Of a stretch of DNA of 64,000 bases, positions 35,413 to 43,708 are shown piece after piece. A program made the translations under genes and the position numbers. Origin of the DNA: Bacillus sp. Marseille-P3661. Its GTDB lineage: Bacteria > Bacillota > Bacilli > Bacillales > Bacillaceae_J. The stretch spans positions 372,001-436,000 of the forward strand of contig NZ_LT965954.1 of the NCBI RefSeq assembly GCF_900240995.1. Reading direction: 5' to 3'. Position 1 is the first letter of the stretch. Each line of letters begins with the position of its first letter. The notes beneath the pieces are model-generated. The model saw only the letters and a list, made by a program, of their open reading frames with translations. It was not told where the DNA came from and searched no databases.

Positions 35413-35436
35413 TTGTATTTAATAATTTCCTAATCT

Positions 35437-35470
35437 AAAAAAAGCCCTATTGAATGATCAATGGGCTTGT
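35437..35470 (-). terminator. Terminator of the ZIP transporter gene
   Basis: AAGCCCATTGA pairs with TCAATAGGGCTT, then T6 on the minus strand. Confidence 0.85.
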
Positions 35471-35504
35471 TAGTAAATTTGTTAAATCTATATACAGAAT
35501 TAAG

Positions 35505-36236
35505 TTAGCCTAGTTCGGTAACCATAAATAACATTGTAATTAAGCCAAAAATAAAGGCATACGTAGAAAAACGTTCATTACCGTCACCATGACTCTCTGG
35601 TATTAACTCCTTATATATAATAAATAACATTGCTCCAGCTGCAAAACTTAGTCCATATGGTACTAGTCCATCAACTTTGGCAGATAGCAAATATCCGATT
35701 ATTGCCATAAAAATCTCAATAACGCCTGTCAATGTTGCAATTATTAATGCTTTCCACTTCGTTACATTTTGATTTACCAAGAACAGTGCGACTAAAAAAC
35801 CTTCTGGTATATTTTGAAAGCCTATAGCAAATGCAATTAACGAACCCAATTCACCATTTCCCGACGCATAACTAACTCCGACTGATAGACCTTCTGGTAT
35901 ATTGTGAAGTGTAATAGCTGATATAATTAATGTTGTTTTTCTGTCAATTTCTAGATCAAATCGTGTATGCTTTAAATCAATATGTGGAATATTGCCTTCA
36001 AGAAAATTAAGGACGATTGTTCCAAATATTAAGCCAACCATTACTACAAATAAATTCGAGGTCTCCAGCGCTTCTGGTATTAAACTAAAAGTAGAAGCCG
36101 CAGTCATAATACCAGCCGTATAAGCTAATAGCATGTCTCTCCACTTATGAGTAACACCCTTTAAAAAAATAATGGGCACAGCACCAAGACCCGTTGAGAA
36201 AGCAGAAATGGCACTTCCTAAAATAGCATCTAACAT
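35505..36236 (-). CDS. ZIP-family divalent metal transporter
   Basis: 243 residues and about eight membrane helices. The metal-site motifs HNIPEGLSVGV (helix 4) and NIPEGFLVALF (helix 5) are intact. It moves Zn, Fe or Mn, probably inward, but selectivity cannot be read from sequence. No metal riboswitch or obvious Zur/Fur/MntR box was seen upstream. It is a single gene beside TerC, itself under a Mn riboswitch. Confidence 0.9.
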   Translation of the reverse strand: MLDAILGSAISAFSTGLGAVPIIFLKGVTHKWRDMLLAYTAGIMTAASTFSLIPEALETSNLFVVMVGLIFGTIVLNFLEGNIPHIDLKHTRFDLEIDRKTTLIISAITLHNIPEGLSVGVSYASGNGELGSLIAFAIGFQNIPEGFLVALFLVNQNVTKWKALIIATLTGVIEIFMAIIGYLLSAKVDGLVPYGLSFAAGAMLFIIYKELIPESHGDGNERFSTYAFIFGLITMLFMVTELG

Positions 36237-36369
36237 ATTTGCTCCTCCATCACAATAAAAAAACTTGTCGTGATTCCATTAAAAAGAATAATAAACATTA
36301 TTATAGCAGTAAATTCAACAGAAGGCTCATTAAACTAATCAAATAAAAAAAGTAAGATCACGAATTTTA

Positions 36370-36400
36370 TATAAAAAAATAGAGTGAGTTTCCCCACTCT
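36370..36400 (-). terminator. Terminator of the TerC gene
   Basis: AGAGTGGGGA pairs via AGAGTG/CACTCT, followed by ATTTTTTTAT on the minus strand. Confidence 0.7.
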
Positions 36401-36415
36401 TTATATAGTAATAAA

Positions 36416-37210
36416 TTAAATTGTAGACGAAGAAGAAGATCCCTTTTCGACAGTTTCTTTTTCTTTTGAAAAAAACCAACCAATTAACGCAATTAATATG
36501 AGTACAACATAAAACGTTACTTTCCATTCCTTTGATTCTGCAAAGTGCTCAGGCAATACGGCAAGTGCTGGATGCGATAGCGTGTAAACGGCTAACTTAA
36601 TCCCAACCCACCCTACGATAAAAAATGCTGCTAATTCTAATCCAGGTTTGCGATGTAATAAAGCTACAAAAACATTAGCGGCAAATCGCATGATAACTAA
36701 GCCTATAAAACCACCGGCAAAGATAACTAAAAATTGCCCACCATCCATACCACCAATCGCAGGGAGCGGTGTAGCTGGAAGGGTAACAGCAAGTGCCACA
36801 GCAGCTAAAATGGAATCTACAGCAAATGCTATATCAGCTAATTCAACCTTCAATACAGTAGGCCAAAATCCTACCTTTTTAACTGCTTTGGTTTCCCCCT
36901 CTAGCTGTGTTTCATCTTCAACTTTTTTAAAGATCACTTTCCTCAAAATGTGATTAATCGCCATAAACAGCAAGTAAAGGGCACCAATAGCTTGAACCTG
37001 CCATACATCAACTAGAAACGAAATAATAAATAACGATAGAAATCTAAAAACAAACGCACCCGCTAAACCATAAAACAATGCTTTCTTCCGTTGCTCCTCT
37101 GGCAATGGTTTAACCATGATTGCTAATACTAATGCATTATCAGCAGCAAGTAAACCTTCTAGCAAAATTAAAACTAATAAAACCCATCCATATTCTAAAA
37201 AAAGTTCCAT
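36416..37210 (-). CDS. TerC-family membrane protein (probable Mn export)
   Basis: 264 residues. TerC helices carry the paired acidic motifs EGLLAADNALVLA (N-terminal) and ELADIAFAVDSILAAVAL (second half). Bacillus TerC proteins such as MeeF/MeeY export Mn(II) and help metalate exoenzymes. The Mn-sensing yybP-ykoY riboswitch directly upstream supports that function here. A Ser-rich tail follows the last helix. Confidence 0.92.
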   Translation of the reverse strand: MELFLEYGWVLLVLILLEGLLAADNALVLAIMVKPLPEEQRKKALFYGLAGAFVFRFLSLFIISFLVDVWQVQAIGALYLLFMAINHILRKVIFKKVEDETQLEGETKAVKKVGFWPTVLKVELADIAFAVDSILAAVALAVTLPATPLPAIGGMDGGQFLVIFAGGFIGLVIMRFAANVFVALLHRKPGLELAAFFIVGWVGIKLAVYTLSHPALAVLPEHFAESKEWKVTFYVVLILIALIGWFFSKEKETVEKGSSSSSTI

Positions 37211-37291
37211 AAATCTTCCCCTCCTAAATTAATAGTACTTAATTATTATCCTAATAAAGCGGAAAAGCTGAGTTACATTATCCCATAAACA

Positions 37292-37420
37292 CAAAAAGAC
37301 CTTTACCTATCAATAAAATAGGTAAAGGTCTCGCCAACAACATAATGGTTGTCAATAAAGCCGGAGTTTTTCACTCGTAATGACGACTTTATTGTTACAG
37401 CTACTCCCCTTTAAAAGGAA
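37292..37420 (-). promoter_or_regulatory. yybP-ykoY (manganese) riboswitch
   Basis: On the minus strand AAAGGGGAGTAGC (near 37412-37400) and the distal GGCGAGACCTTTACC (near 37335-37322) are the two conserved Mn-binding parts. The 3' end can pair AGGTAAAGGTC with GACCTTTACCT as a terminator. Mn(II) binding favours expression of the TerC exporter. Confidence 0.93.
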
Positions 37421-37542
37421 AATATTTCATTTACTAAATCTTACTATATACCGTCCCAGCTGTCAATTGCATTTTATGAACAATCTGCCTCCTATTTTCA
37501 TATCCTATCCTTAGCAAACGTATGAAAGGAAGATTAATATTT

Positions 37543-38172
37543 ATGGACTTGTTAGCACTGTTGATATTGGCTATTGCTATCAGTTTAGACAGTTTCAGTG
37601 TTGGAGCGACATACGGATTAAGAAACGTATATATACCGCCCAAATCAATTATTATTATCTCCTTATGTACATTTGGCATGCTCTTAGTTGCAATGACAAT
37701 TGGCCAGGGTTTTGAATACTTTATTTCACAACAAATGTCAAAGAAAATTGGCGGTTTTATATTAATAGGTATTGGCTTATGGGTATTGATACAATTTTTC
37801 CGAAAAACAGATAACAATCCTAAAACAACATCAAATACTATTATTAAATTAGAGATTAAATCCCTTGGAATTATTATAAAGATTTTAAAGAAACCGATGG
37901 AAGCTGATATTGATAGGTCGGGTACCATCAGTGGCATCGAGGCTTTTTTACTAGGTTTCGCACTTTCATTAGATGCTTTTGGTGCAGGATTAGGGGCTGC
38001 ATTAATTGACTTATCTCCAATAATATTCGCGATATTGGTTACTTCATGCAGTTCACTCTTCCTTATTACAGGCATAAAGTTCGGACAGATCTTTCAAAAT
38101 GTAGAATGGATTCACAAGCTCGCGTTTCTACCTGGTATTGTGCTAATATTTTTAGGCATTTTTAAAATTTAA
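37543..38172 (+). CDS. ytaF: Sporulation membrane protein YtaF (MntP-like)
   Basis: The preferred start is ATG 37543 (AAAGGAAG 10 bases upstream; the ATG at 37522 encodes that site), 209 residues. Two MntP-like triple-helix halves have ISLDSFSVG and LSLDAFGAG motifs. Between them EADIDRSGTISGIEAF at about 120-135 looks like an EF-hand-type Ca loop, characteristic of YtaF. The family is conserved in spore formers; the transported ion is unknown. Confidence 0.88.
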   Translation: MDLLALLILAIAISLDSFSVGATYGLRNVYIPPKSIIIISLCTFGMLLVAMTIGQGFEYFISQQMSKKIGGFILIGIGLWVLIQFFRKTDNNPKTTSNTIIKLEIKSLGIIIKILKKPMEADIDRSGTISGIEAFLLGFALSLDAFGAGLGAALIDLSPIIFAILVTSCSSLFLITGIKFGQIFQNVEWIHKLAFLPGIVLIFLGIFKI

Positions 38173-38203
38173 GCTATTACAGACTCTGTTTCATCGCTCC
38201 TCG

Positions 38204-38234
38204 TTAGCTCCCGATATCCAGTAACGGGAGCTAA
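38204..38234. terminator. Bidirectional terminator
   Basis: TTAGCTCCCG and CGGGAGCTAA form a 10-bp stem between convergent ytaF (+) and the DUF454 gene (-). Confidence 0.75.
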
Positions 38235-38258
38235 GTCTATACAATCACTTTATATATA

Positions 38259-38630
38259 TTACTGTTTTTTAGTCTTTATCCCTATGATAAACGCGGTTAT
38301 GGCAAGAGCTATAAACATTAATACTATTTTCACAGCTATTGGTTTTACTACATAAATTGAATAGCTAATCGTAATTAAAAAGAGAACAATAATTTTAATT
38401 TTTGATTTGACAGGGAGACCCTCCCCAGAACGAAAGCTTTCAATATATGGACCCAACACTTTGCTTTTCATAAGTCTTTCATAAAGTCGTGGTGAAGAAC
38501 GTACAAAGCATGCAGCAGCAAGCAATAAGAATGGAGTGGTAGGGATTAGAGGTAATAATATTCCTACTAACCCTAAAATTATTGAGATACATCCTACTGT
38601 AAGAAGTAAGAACTTGCTGAAGTGTGCCAC
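38259..38630 (-). CDS. DUF454/YbaN-like inner membrane protein
   Basis: GTG at 38630 is 6 bases after AGGAGG and gives 123 residues (MAHFSKFLLL...). The frame's earlier TTG at 38648 would translate that site. Pattern GLVGILLPLIPTTPFLLLAAACFVRSSPRLY followed by two more helices is the DUF454 hallmark. Function unknown. It is 33 bp after the protease gene and could be co-transcribed. Confidence 0.85.
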   Translation of the reverse strand: MAHFSKFLLLTVGCISIILGLVGILLPLIPTTPFLLLAAACFVRSSPRLYERLMKSKVLGPYIESFRSGEGLPVKSKIKIIVLFLITISYSIYVVKPIAVKIVLMFIALAITAFIIGIKTKKQ

Positions 38631-38662
38631 TTTTCCCCTCCTACACAACTAAGGTCTCTAAA

Positions 38663-39523
38663 TCAATTCGAGAAAGTATTATCTTCAATTAAGTCTCGAA
38701 CAGCATAAATAGGTATAGCAAAACCAACCTCTTGTGATTCATTACCGATTGTAGCGTTTCCTTTAGCATATATCATTGCAATAACATAGCCATCTGCATT
38801 AATAATTGGACTACCGCTATTTCCATTATATACAGGTGCTTGAATGAGTAATGCAGGGATATCTAGAGAATTGACATCTGTTTCGCCTATAATAGTCCCT
38901 TGATTGGCAATGAAATTAAATGATAACGGATTCCCAACAAAATAAACTAGATCATCCTTATTCCAATTTTTCTGTGTTTCTATTTTGAAAAAGGGGAAGG
39001 TCTTATTACTATCCAATGCTAATAGTGCCAAATCTTTTTTCGGATATGTTTTTATAACATGCGCAACATAAACAGAGCCATCCTGAAAGCTTACTAGACT
39101 TTCTTGTTCCTCTCGCACAATATGATAATTTGTAACAATATATCCATCTTTTGATATATTAAATCCTGTTCCCTTTCGTTCTGCAGCTTTAACTGTTACA
39201 ATTGCTTCTTTATACGTTTGAATCACTGGGTCTTTTGATAATTGCTGGGATTTCTGCAGAAACTCAACTACCGGTAAATTTAACACATTCGTCAACGTCC
39301 CGATTGCACTAATTATCATAAAAAAAGCAATAAAAAATAAAATACTTTTCTTTAACTTAGATTTTTCATTTCTCTTATGTTGCATTGGATGGTCATCTAT
39401 AATTGTTGTGTTTAGATATTTTTCTATTTCATCTTGTTCTTCAAACAAGTCACTGTCGTACCTTTTTACATCTTCTAGATGCTCTTCAATGTTATTGTTT
39501 TCTTCTTTTCTCAATTGAATCAT
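38663..39523 (-). CDS. Membrane-anchored trypsin-like serine protease
   Basis: 286 residues. A hydrophilic cytosolic head (to residue 55) is followed by one membrane helix (KSILFFIAFFMIISAIG) and an outward S1-type protease domain: His in TNYHIV, Asp in KDLALLAL, Ser in NGNSGSPI. No PDZ domain, unlike HtrA/DegP. It probably cleaves envelope or secreted proteins. It precedes the DUF454 gene and follows a YqaA-like gene on the same strand. Confidence 0.83.
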   Translation of the reverse strand: MIQLRKEENNNIEEHLEDVKRYDSDLFEEQDEIEKYLNTTIIDDHPMQHKRNEKSKLKKSILFFIAFFMIISAIGTLTNVLNLPVVEFLQKSQQLSKDPVIQTYKEAIVTVKAAERKGTGFNISKDGYIVTNYHIVREEQESLVSFQDGSVYVAHVIKTYPKKDLALLALDSNKTFPFFKIETQKNWNKDDLVYFVGNPLSFNFIANQGTIIGETDVNSLDIPALLIQAPVYNGNSGSPIINADGYVIAMIYAKGNATIGNESQEVGFAIPIYAVRDLIEDNTFSN

Positions 39524-39540
39524 CCTTATTAAGAAAACAC

Positions 39541-40104
39541 TTAAAATTTATTTTTAAATTTGTAGAAAAGAACAACCGCTATGATAGCTACTAAACCAAT
39601 TGCTAATGTGAACGGAACTGAATAAGATTCAATAAGTTCAGCGGCTTTTTCACCAAAGTAGATAATCACGAAAGCTTCAAGAAAGAACCTGCCGCCTCTT
39701 CCGATAATAGAGCCAACAATAAACGGCATAAGCGACATTTTTAATGAGCCCCCTAAAATAGTAAATACTTTAAAAGGGATTGGGGTAAAGCCTGCAAACG
39801 CTAAGCTGAAACCTCCATATTTCCTAAACATCGTTTCCGCTTTCATAATTGTTGTTTCTTTCGTTATTTTTCTTAGTATTGGTTTCCCAATATATACACC
39901 AATAACATATCCTAGCAATGCCCCAAGTACTGATGCAACTGTCGTTACGAATGCATAATATAAAGCTAGTTCAGGCCGTGCAATACTCATTGGAATCAAT
40001 AAAACATCAGGGGGGATTGGGAAAAATGATGATTCTAAAAAGGATGTGATCGCAAGACCCCATACACCCCATTCATTTAATATTTCAACAATACTTTCAA
40101 ACAC
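39541..40104 (-). CDS. YqaA/DedA-family membrane protein
   Basis: 187 residues with VTT/SNARE-associated features: SFLESSFFPIPPDVLLIP, a central FRKYGGFSLAFAGFTPIPFKVFTILGG and GRGGRFF. DedA-like proteins flip undecaprenyl phosphate or other lipids and support envelope homeostasis. GGAGCATATCT site. It is the first gene of a short minus-strand run with the protease and DUF454 genes. Confidence 0.86.
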   Translation of the reverse strand: MFESIVEILNEWGVWGLAITSFLESSFFPIPPDVLLIPMSIARPELALYYAFVTTVASVLGALLGYVIGVYIGKPILRKITKETTIMKAETMFRKYGGFSLAFAGFTPIPFKVFTILGGSLKMSLMPFIVGSIIGRGGRFFLEAFVIIYFGEKAAELIESYSVPFTLAIGLVAIIAVVLFYKFKNKF

Positions 40105-40341
40105 TAGATATGCTCCTTCCGATTTAAAGATGTACTAGTTCTTAGTTTATTCTTGTACTTTAATTACTTTACCATATCCTTTCATAAATTTAATACTCAA
40201 AGAACTACGTATTATTACAAAAAATTGTTTCATTGAATTCTATTTTTTTCTTATTTTGATAGTTGCTGATTACTAATTAAGCAAGGTTTATATGCTACAC
40301 ACTTCGATGTCAAAAAACTATAAATTTATTACACTTTTTTG

Positions 40342-40370
40342 TTGCTTTATTATTTTCTAAATATTATAAT
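40342..40370 (+). promoter_or_regulatory. SigmaA promoter of the candidate sRNA
   Basis: TTGCTT (40342-40347) and TATAAT (40365-40370) with an exact 17-bp spacer. No reading frame follows, only a short transcript ending in a strong terminator. Confidence 0.6.
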
Positions 40371-40376
40371 AATAGT

Positions 40377-40468
40377 AACAGTTGATTGATAGTAACTTAC
40401 TTGTACTATCAGCCCCCTGTCCCCACCCCCTTAGGAGCTTATCCACCCCGATAAGCTCCTATTTTTAT
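40377..40468 (+). ncRNA. Candidate C-rich trans-acting small RNA
   Basis: The predicted transcript of about 90 nt has three parts. First is a 5' stem-loop, TGATAGTA and TACTATCA around a 9-nt loop (40388-40412). Then comes a single-stranded C-rich linker with CCCCC, TCCCC and ACCCCC runs (40413-40431). Last is a terminator stem, AGGAGCTTATC with GATAAGCTCCT, and a T-run (40433-40468). C-rich unpaired motifs able to pair with ribosome binding sites are the mark of Gram-positive sRNAs such as RoxS/RsaE and FsrA. No Fur, Rex or ResD site is obvious. The rest of 40105-40614 shows no gene. Confidence 0.6.
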
Positions 40469-40614
40469 TAAGATTTAAAAGTGTGTACCTATTCGCCTAT
40501 CTACACTCTTCCCTAGCTAAAAACTATTTCTTTAATAAATCTTATTAATAACGTATCAGACAAACCACATCTCCCGTATAAATAAATAAACACTTAAATG
40601 GGGAGGCAACTTAC

Positions 40615-40758
40615 ATGTTCAAACATATTGATTGGCAAATGCTTTCCTTCATAACGGCATCCTTATTGCAAGAGCAATGGTTTCACAGCTTATATGTACC
40701 AAAGGTTTACTATTACGATATCAAATATGCAAGAAACTCCAAAAATAATGATAAATAA
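40615..40758 (+). CDS. Small protein of 47 residues
   Basis: ATG follows GGGGAGG with an 8-base spacer. The product (MFKHIDWQMLSFITASLLQ...) has an aromatic- and Leu-rich helix and a basic C-terminal tail (RNSKNNDK). It could be membrane-associated but lacks a full membrane helix. It is followed 54 bp on by another short gene. Family unknown. Confidence 0.55.
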   Translation: MFKHIDWQMLSFITASLLQEQWFHSLYVPKVYYYDIKYARNSKNNDK

Positions 40759-40812
40759 TTATTAAGTTTATGAACATATTAGAAAGAGAATTATAAAGGA
40801 GGTATAACTTAG

Positions 40813-40962
40813 TTGATAAATGAAGAATATGAACAACTAGTTCGCAATAATGATCGTGGTACTTATTTAAAAGGTACAAATAAACGAAAGAATGACACTA
40901 ACCCAGAGGAAATTTCAGGACCTGTATTAGTAGATGAAAACAATACAAAAAAAGATCAGTAG
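40813..40962 (+). CDS. Small polar protein of 49 residues
   Basis: TTG start 9 bases after AAAGGAGGT; the product begins MINEEYEQLVRNND. It is charged, with Asn/Lys/Glu throughout and no hydrophobic segment. A weak hairpin (CAGTA/TACTG) with T8 follows at 40957-40987. It probably shares a transcript with the 47-residue gene. Family unknown. Confidence 0.5.
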   Translation: MINEEYEQLVRNNDRGTYLKGTNKRKNDTNPEEISGPVLVDENNTKKDQ

Positions 40963-40992
40963 GCATACGCTTACTGCTCTTTTTTTGTTATT

Positions 40993-42165
40993 CTAACCTT
41001 TAATATAAAGGTCTTGAGGGAAGTTTGCTAGTTGTTCACAGCCCTTCTCCGTTATTCGGATTGCTTCGCTAATCTCCACTCCATAATCCTCAAACCACAA
41101 ACCAGGGATAATGTGGAAAGTCATATTTGGTTGAATGACTGTTTTATCACCTTGCCTTATGCTAATTGTATGTTCGCCCCAATCAGGGGGGAAACTTAAG
41201 CCAATCGAATATCCAAGTCTTGAAGCTTTATAAAATCCTTTCTTCTTTATGGCGTTACTCCAAATTTCTTCTACTTCTTCACAGGTTAAACCAGGCTTTA
41301 TTTTTGATAGGGTTTCATTTAATCCTTCGATAATGACTTGGGAAGTATAACTTAATTTTTCATCAGCTTTACCAAGGACCATTGTTCGTGCCATAGGGCA
41401 ATGATATCTTTGACAACAGCCTGCTAGCTCTAAAATAACCTGTTCACCTTGTTTATAACGGTGGTCACTCCAAGTCATATGCGGTGCAGCTGCCTTTTTA
41501 CCAGAAGGCAGCATTGGCACTATTGCCGGATAATCACCGCCAAATTCTCCAGTTCCAGTAATTTGAGCATGATAAATATTTGCCGCAACATCACATTCTC
41601 TAACACCGACATCGATGGTTTCATATGCTTTTTTCATGGCAATCTCAGCTAGCCTTGCTGCTTTTTTCATTAAACCAATCTCTGCTGGGGATTTAATAAT
41701 TCGAATCCAGTTTACTAATTGTTTCGCATCAATAAAGGTTGCATTCGGGAGTGACTGCACTAATTTCAAGTAGCTTAATGCTGTAAAATAGTGGGTTTCC
41801 ATTTCAATCCCCATCGTCCGATTACCTTGACCAATTTCATATAAAATATTTGCGACAAATTGCATTGGATGTTTATCATCAGATTGAACATAATCATCCG
41901 TATATGGAATTATATTTACATGATCCATCCAGGTCGTTAGCCGGGCACTATTGGCATCCATTTCCCTACCAATCCAAATTGGTTGCTCCTCATCTACAAT
42001 AACAACTAAAACTTGATGAACATAAAACGACCATGCATTGTAACCACTTAAGTAAAAGATATTAGATGGATTTGTTACTAATAAAACCTCAATTCCTGCC
42101 TCAGTCATTTTTTGCTTTGTTCGTTTTACCCTCTCCTTATATTCGGTTAATGGAAACACACTCAT
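40993..42165 (-). CDS. Creatinase-fold hydrolase, ectoine hydrolase (DoeA)-like
   Basis: M24/pita-bread family protein of about 390 residues. An N-terminal VTNPSNIFYLSGYNAWSFYVHQ block and a C-terminal GGDYPAIVPMLPSGKKAAAPHMTW block with the catalytic-type His are close in pattern to DoeA/EutD. The metal ligands of true aminopeptidases are replaced (LELAGC, RYHCPMART), as in creatinase and DoeA, so a metal-independent C-N hydrolase is likely, not a prolidase. ATG 42165 (or 42168) lies just after GGAAGGGA; ATG 42180 encodes that site. It is last in a four-gene operon. Confidence 0.8.
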   Translation of the reverse strand: MSVFPLTEYKERVKRTKQKMTEAGIEVLLVTNPSNIFYLSGYNAWSFYVHQVLVVIVDEEQPIWIGREMDANSARLTTWMDHVNIIPYTDDYVQSDDKHPMQFVANILYEIGQGNRTMGIEMETHYFTALSYLKLVQSLPNATFIDAKQLVNWIRIIKSPAEIGLMKKAARLAEIAMKKAYETIDVGVRECDVAANIYHAQITGTGEFGGDYPAIVPMLPSGKKAAAPHMTWSDHRYKQGEQVILELAGCCQRYHCPMARTMVLGKADEKLSYTSQVIIEGLNETLSKIKPGLTCEEVEEIWSNAIKKKGFYKASRLGYSIGLSFPPDWGEHTISIRQGDKTVIQPNMTFHIIPGLWFEDYGVEISEAIRITEKGCEQLANFPQDLYIKG

Positions 42166-42184
42166 CATTTCCCTTCCCATAGTC

Positions 42185-43621
42185 TTATCTTTGCTTTAGA
42201 TTTAGGCAGACTACTTTTGGTTCAGTCATTTCATTGACAGCATACTTTACTCCTTCTCGTCCTAAGCCTGAATATTTAAGTCCACCAAATGGCATTGCAT
42301 CAATACGAAAATCACTGCTATCATTAACAATAATTCCGCCTACTTCTAAATTATGAATAGCTTGAAATGCATGTTCCATGTTATTTGTAAAAATACCAGC
42401 TTGTAGTCCATACATCGAATCATTTGCTAATTCAATTGCCTCTTCCAAGTGTGTTATAGGATATAGTAGTGCAACAGGTCCAAATACTTCTTTACTAGCC
42501 AACTGACAGTTCGAAGGGACATTTTCTAATAGTGTAGGTTCGTAATAAGCACCTTGTCGTATACCACCACAGATTAGGTTTGCGCCCTTTGCAGTTGCTT
42601 CACTAACCCAGTTTTCCACGCGCTTCGCCTCATTTTCTGTAATCATCGGTCCTACATCCGTTGTTTCTGATAATTTATCTCCAATTCTCAATTCTCTTGT
42701 TAACTGTTCTAGCTTTTTGGTTAAGGCTGGATAAATGGACTTTTCTATATAAATACGTTGAACTCCAATGCAATTTTGTCCTGCTGTAGAGAAAGCTCCA
42801 GAAACTATAGAATGTGCAGTTTCTTCTAAATTTGCATCTTCTAAAACGATCACAGGTGAACTTGATCCTAATTCCATGCCAATTTTCTTTAGTCCAGCTA
42901 ATCTTGCAATTCTTTCTCCTGTTTCAACACCGCCAGTAAATGAAACCATTCGAATATCTGGGTGACATACCAATAATTCTCCAATTTCACTTCCCTTTCC
43001 GGTTATCACACTTAATACCTTTTTAGGTAACCCAGCTTCTTCAAAGACTTCAGCTAATTTTATTGCACTAATTGGAGTAACAGTGGCTGGCTTAATAATG
43101 AGGGCATTTCCAGCTGCAATAGCTGGGCCTATTTTATGGGCAACTAAATTAAGTGGATCATTAAATGGTGTGATGGCTGCAATTAATCCAATAGGATATC
43201 GATAGTAATATCCTATTCGATTTTCACTATTTTCACTTTGATCAAAAGGAATCGTTTCGCCGTGTATCCTTCTAGCTTCTTCTGAACTTATAATGATAGT
43301 CTCAATGCATCTTTTTACTTCCTTCCGTGCCTCACGGATGGTTTTACTTCCTTCCGTTGCAACGGTTTGGGCAAACTCTTCCTGTCTACTTTTAATTAGC
43401 TTGGCAGCTTTTGATAAGATATTTATTCGCTCCCGAACAGACAGCTTTGCAGCTATTGCTGCACCTGCCTTACCCGCTACAATTGCACGTTTCATATGCA
43501 TTTCATTTGCAGCAGGAACTGTACCAATAATTTCTCCATTTTGGGGATTTTGAACATTTATCCTATTATTTGTTTCTACCCACTCACCACCAATAAACAT
43601 CTTAAAATCTTGTAATTTCAT
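42185..43621 (-). CDS. Aldehyde dehydrogenase, SSADH/aspartate-semialdehyde type
   Basis: NAD(P)-dependent oxidation of an aldehyde to an acid. 478 residues. The catalytic Cys is in STAGQNCIGVQRIY and the general-base Glu in GMELGSSSP, with ITPFNDPLNLVAHKIGPA as the cofactor-site region. It belongs with succinate-semialdehyde-like ALDHs, the group that includes DoeC (aspartate-semialdehyde dehydrogenase of ectoine breakdown). Between a DoeA-like gene and a homoserine dehydrogenase, aspartate semialdehyde is the most plausible substrate (inferred). Confidence 0.85.
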   Translation of the reverse strand: MKLQDFKMFIGGEWVETNNRINVQNPQNGEIIGTVPAANEMHMKRAIVAGKAGAAIAAKLSVRERINILSKAAKLIKSRQEEFAQTVATEGSKTIREARKEVKRCIETIIISSEEARRIHGETIPFDQSENSENRIGYYYRYPIGLIAAITPFNDPLNLVAHKIGPAIAAGNALIIKPATVTPISAIKLAEVFEEAGLPKKVLSVITGKGSEIGELLVCHPDIRMVSFTGGVETGERIARLAGLKKIGMELGSSSPVIVLEDANLEETAHSIVSGAFSTAGQNCIGVQRIYIEKSIYPALTKKLEQLTRELRIGDKLSETTDVGPMITENEAKRVENWVSEATAKGANLICGGIRQGAYYEPTLLENVPSNCQLASKEVFGPVALLYPITHLEEAIELANDSMYGLQAGIFTNNMEHAFQAIHNLEVGGIIVNDSSDFRIDAMPFGGLKYSGLGREGVKYAVNEMTEPKVVCLNLKQR

Positions 43622-43708
43622 TCTATTAAACTCCCTTCCTCGCTAATAGTTATCATTTTCGCTATTCGCAGGAAACCAATCACCCATATATTTCTCTCGT
43701 TATTGCTT

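Noticed and set aside
37434-38075. Long minus-strand reading frame opposite ytaF
   Set aside because: Antisense shadow of a well-recognised membrane protein gene; no ribosome binding site and composition expected from the complement of helical codons.
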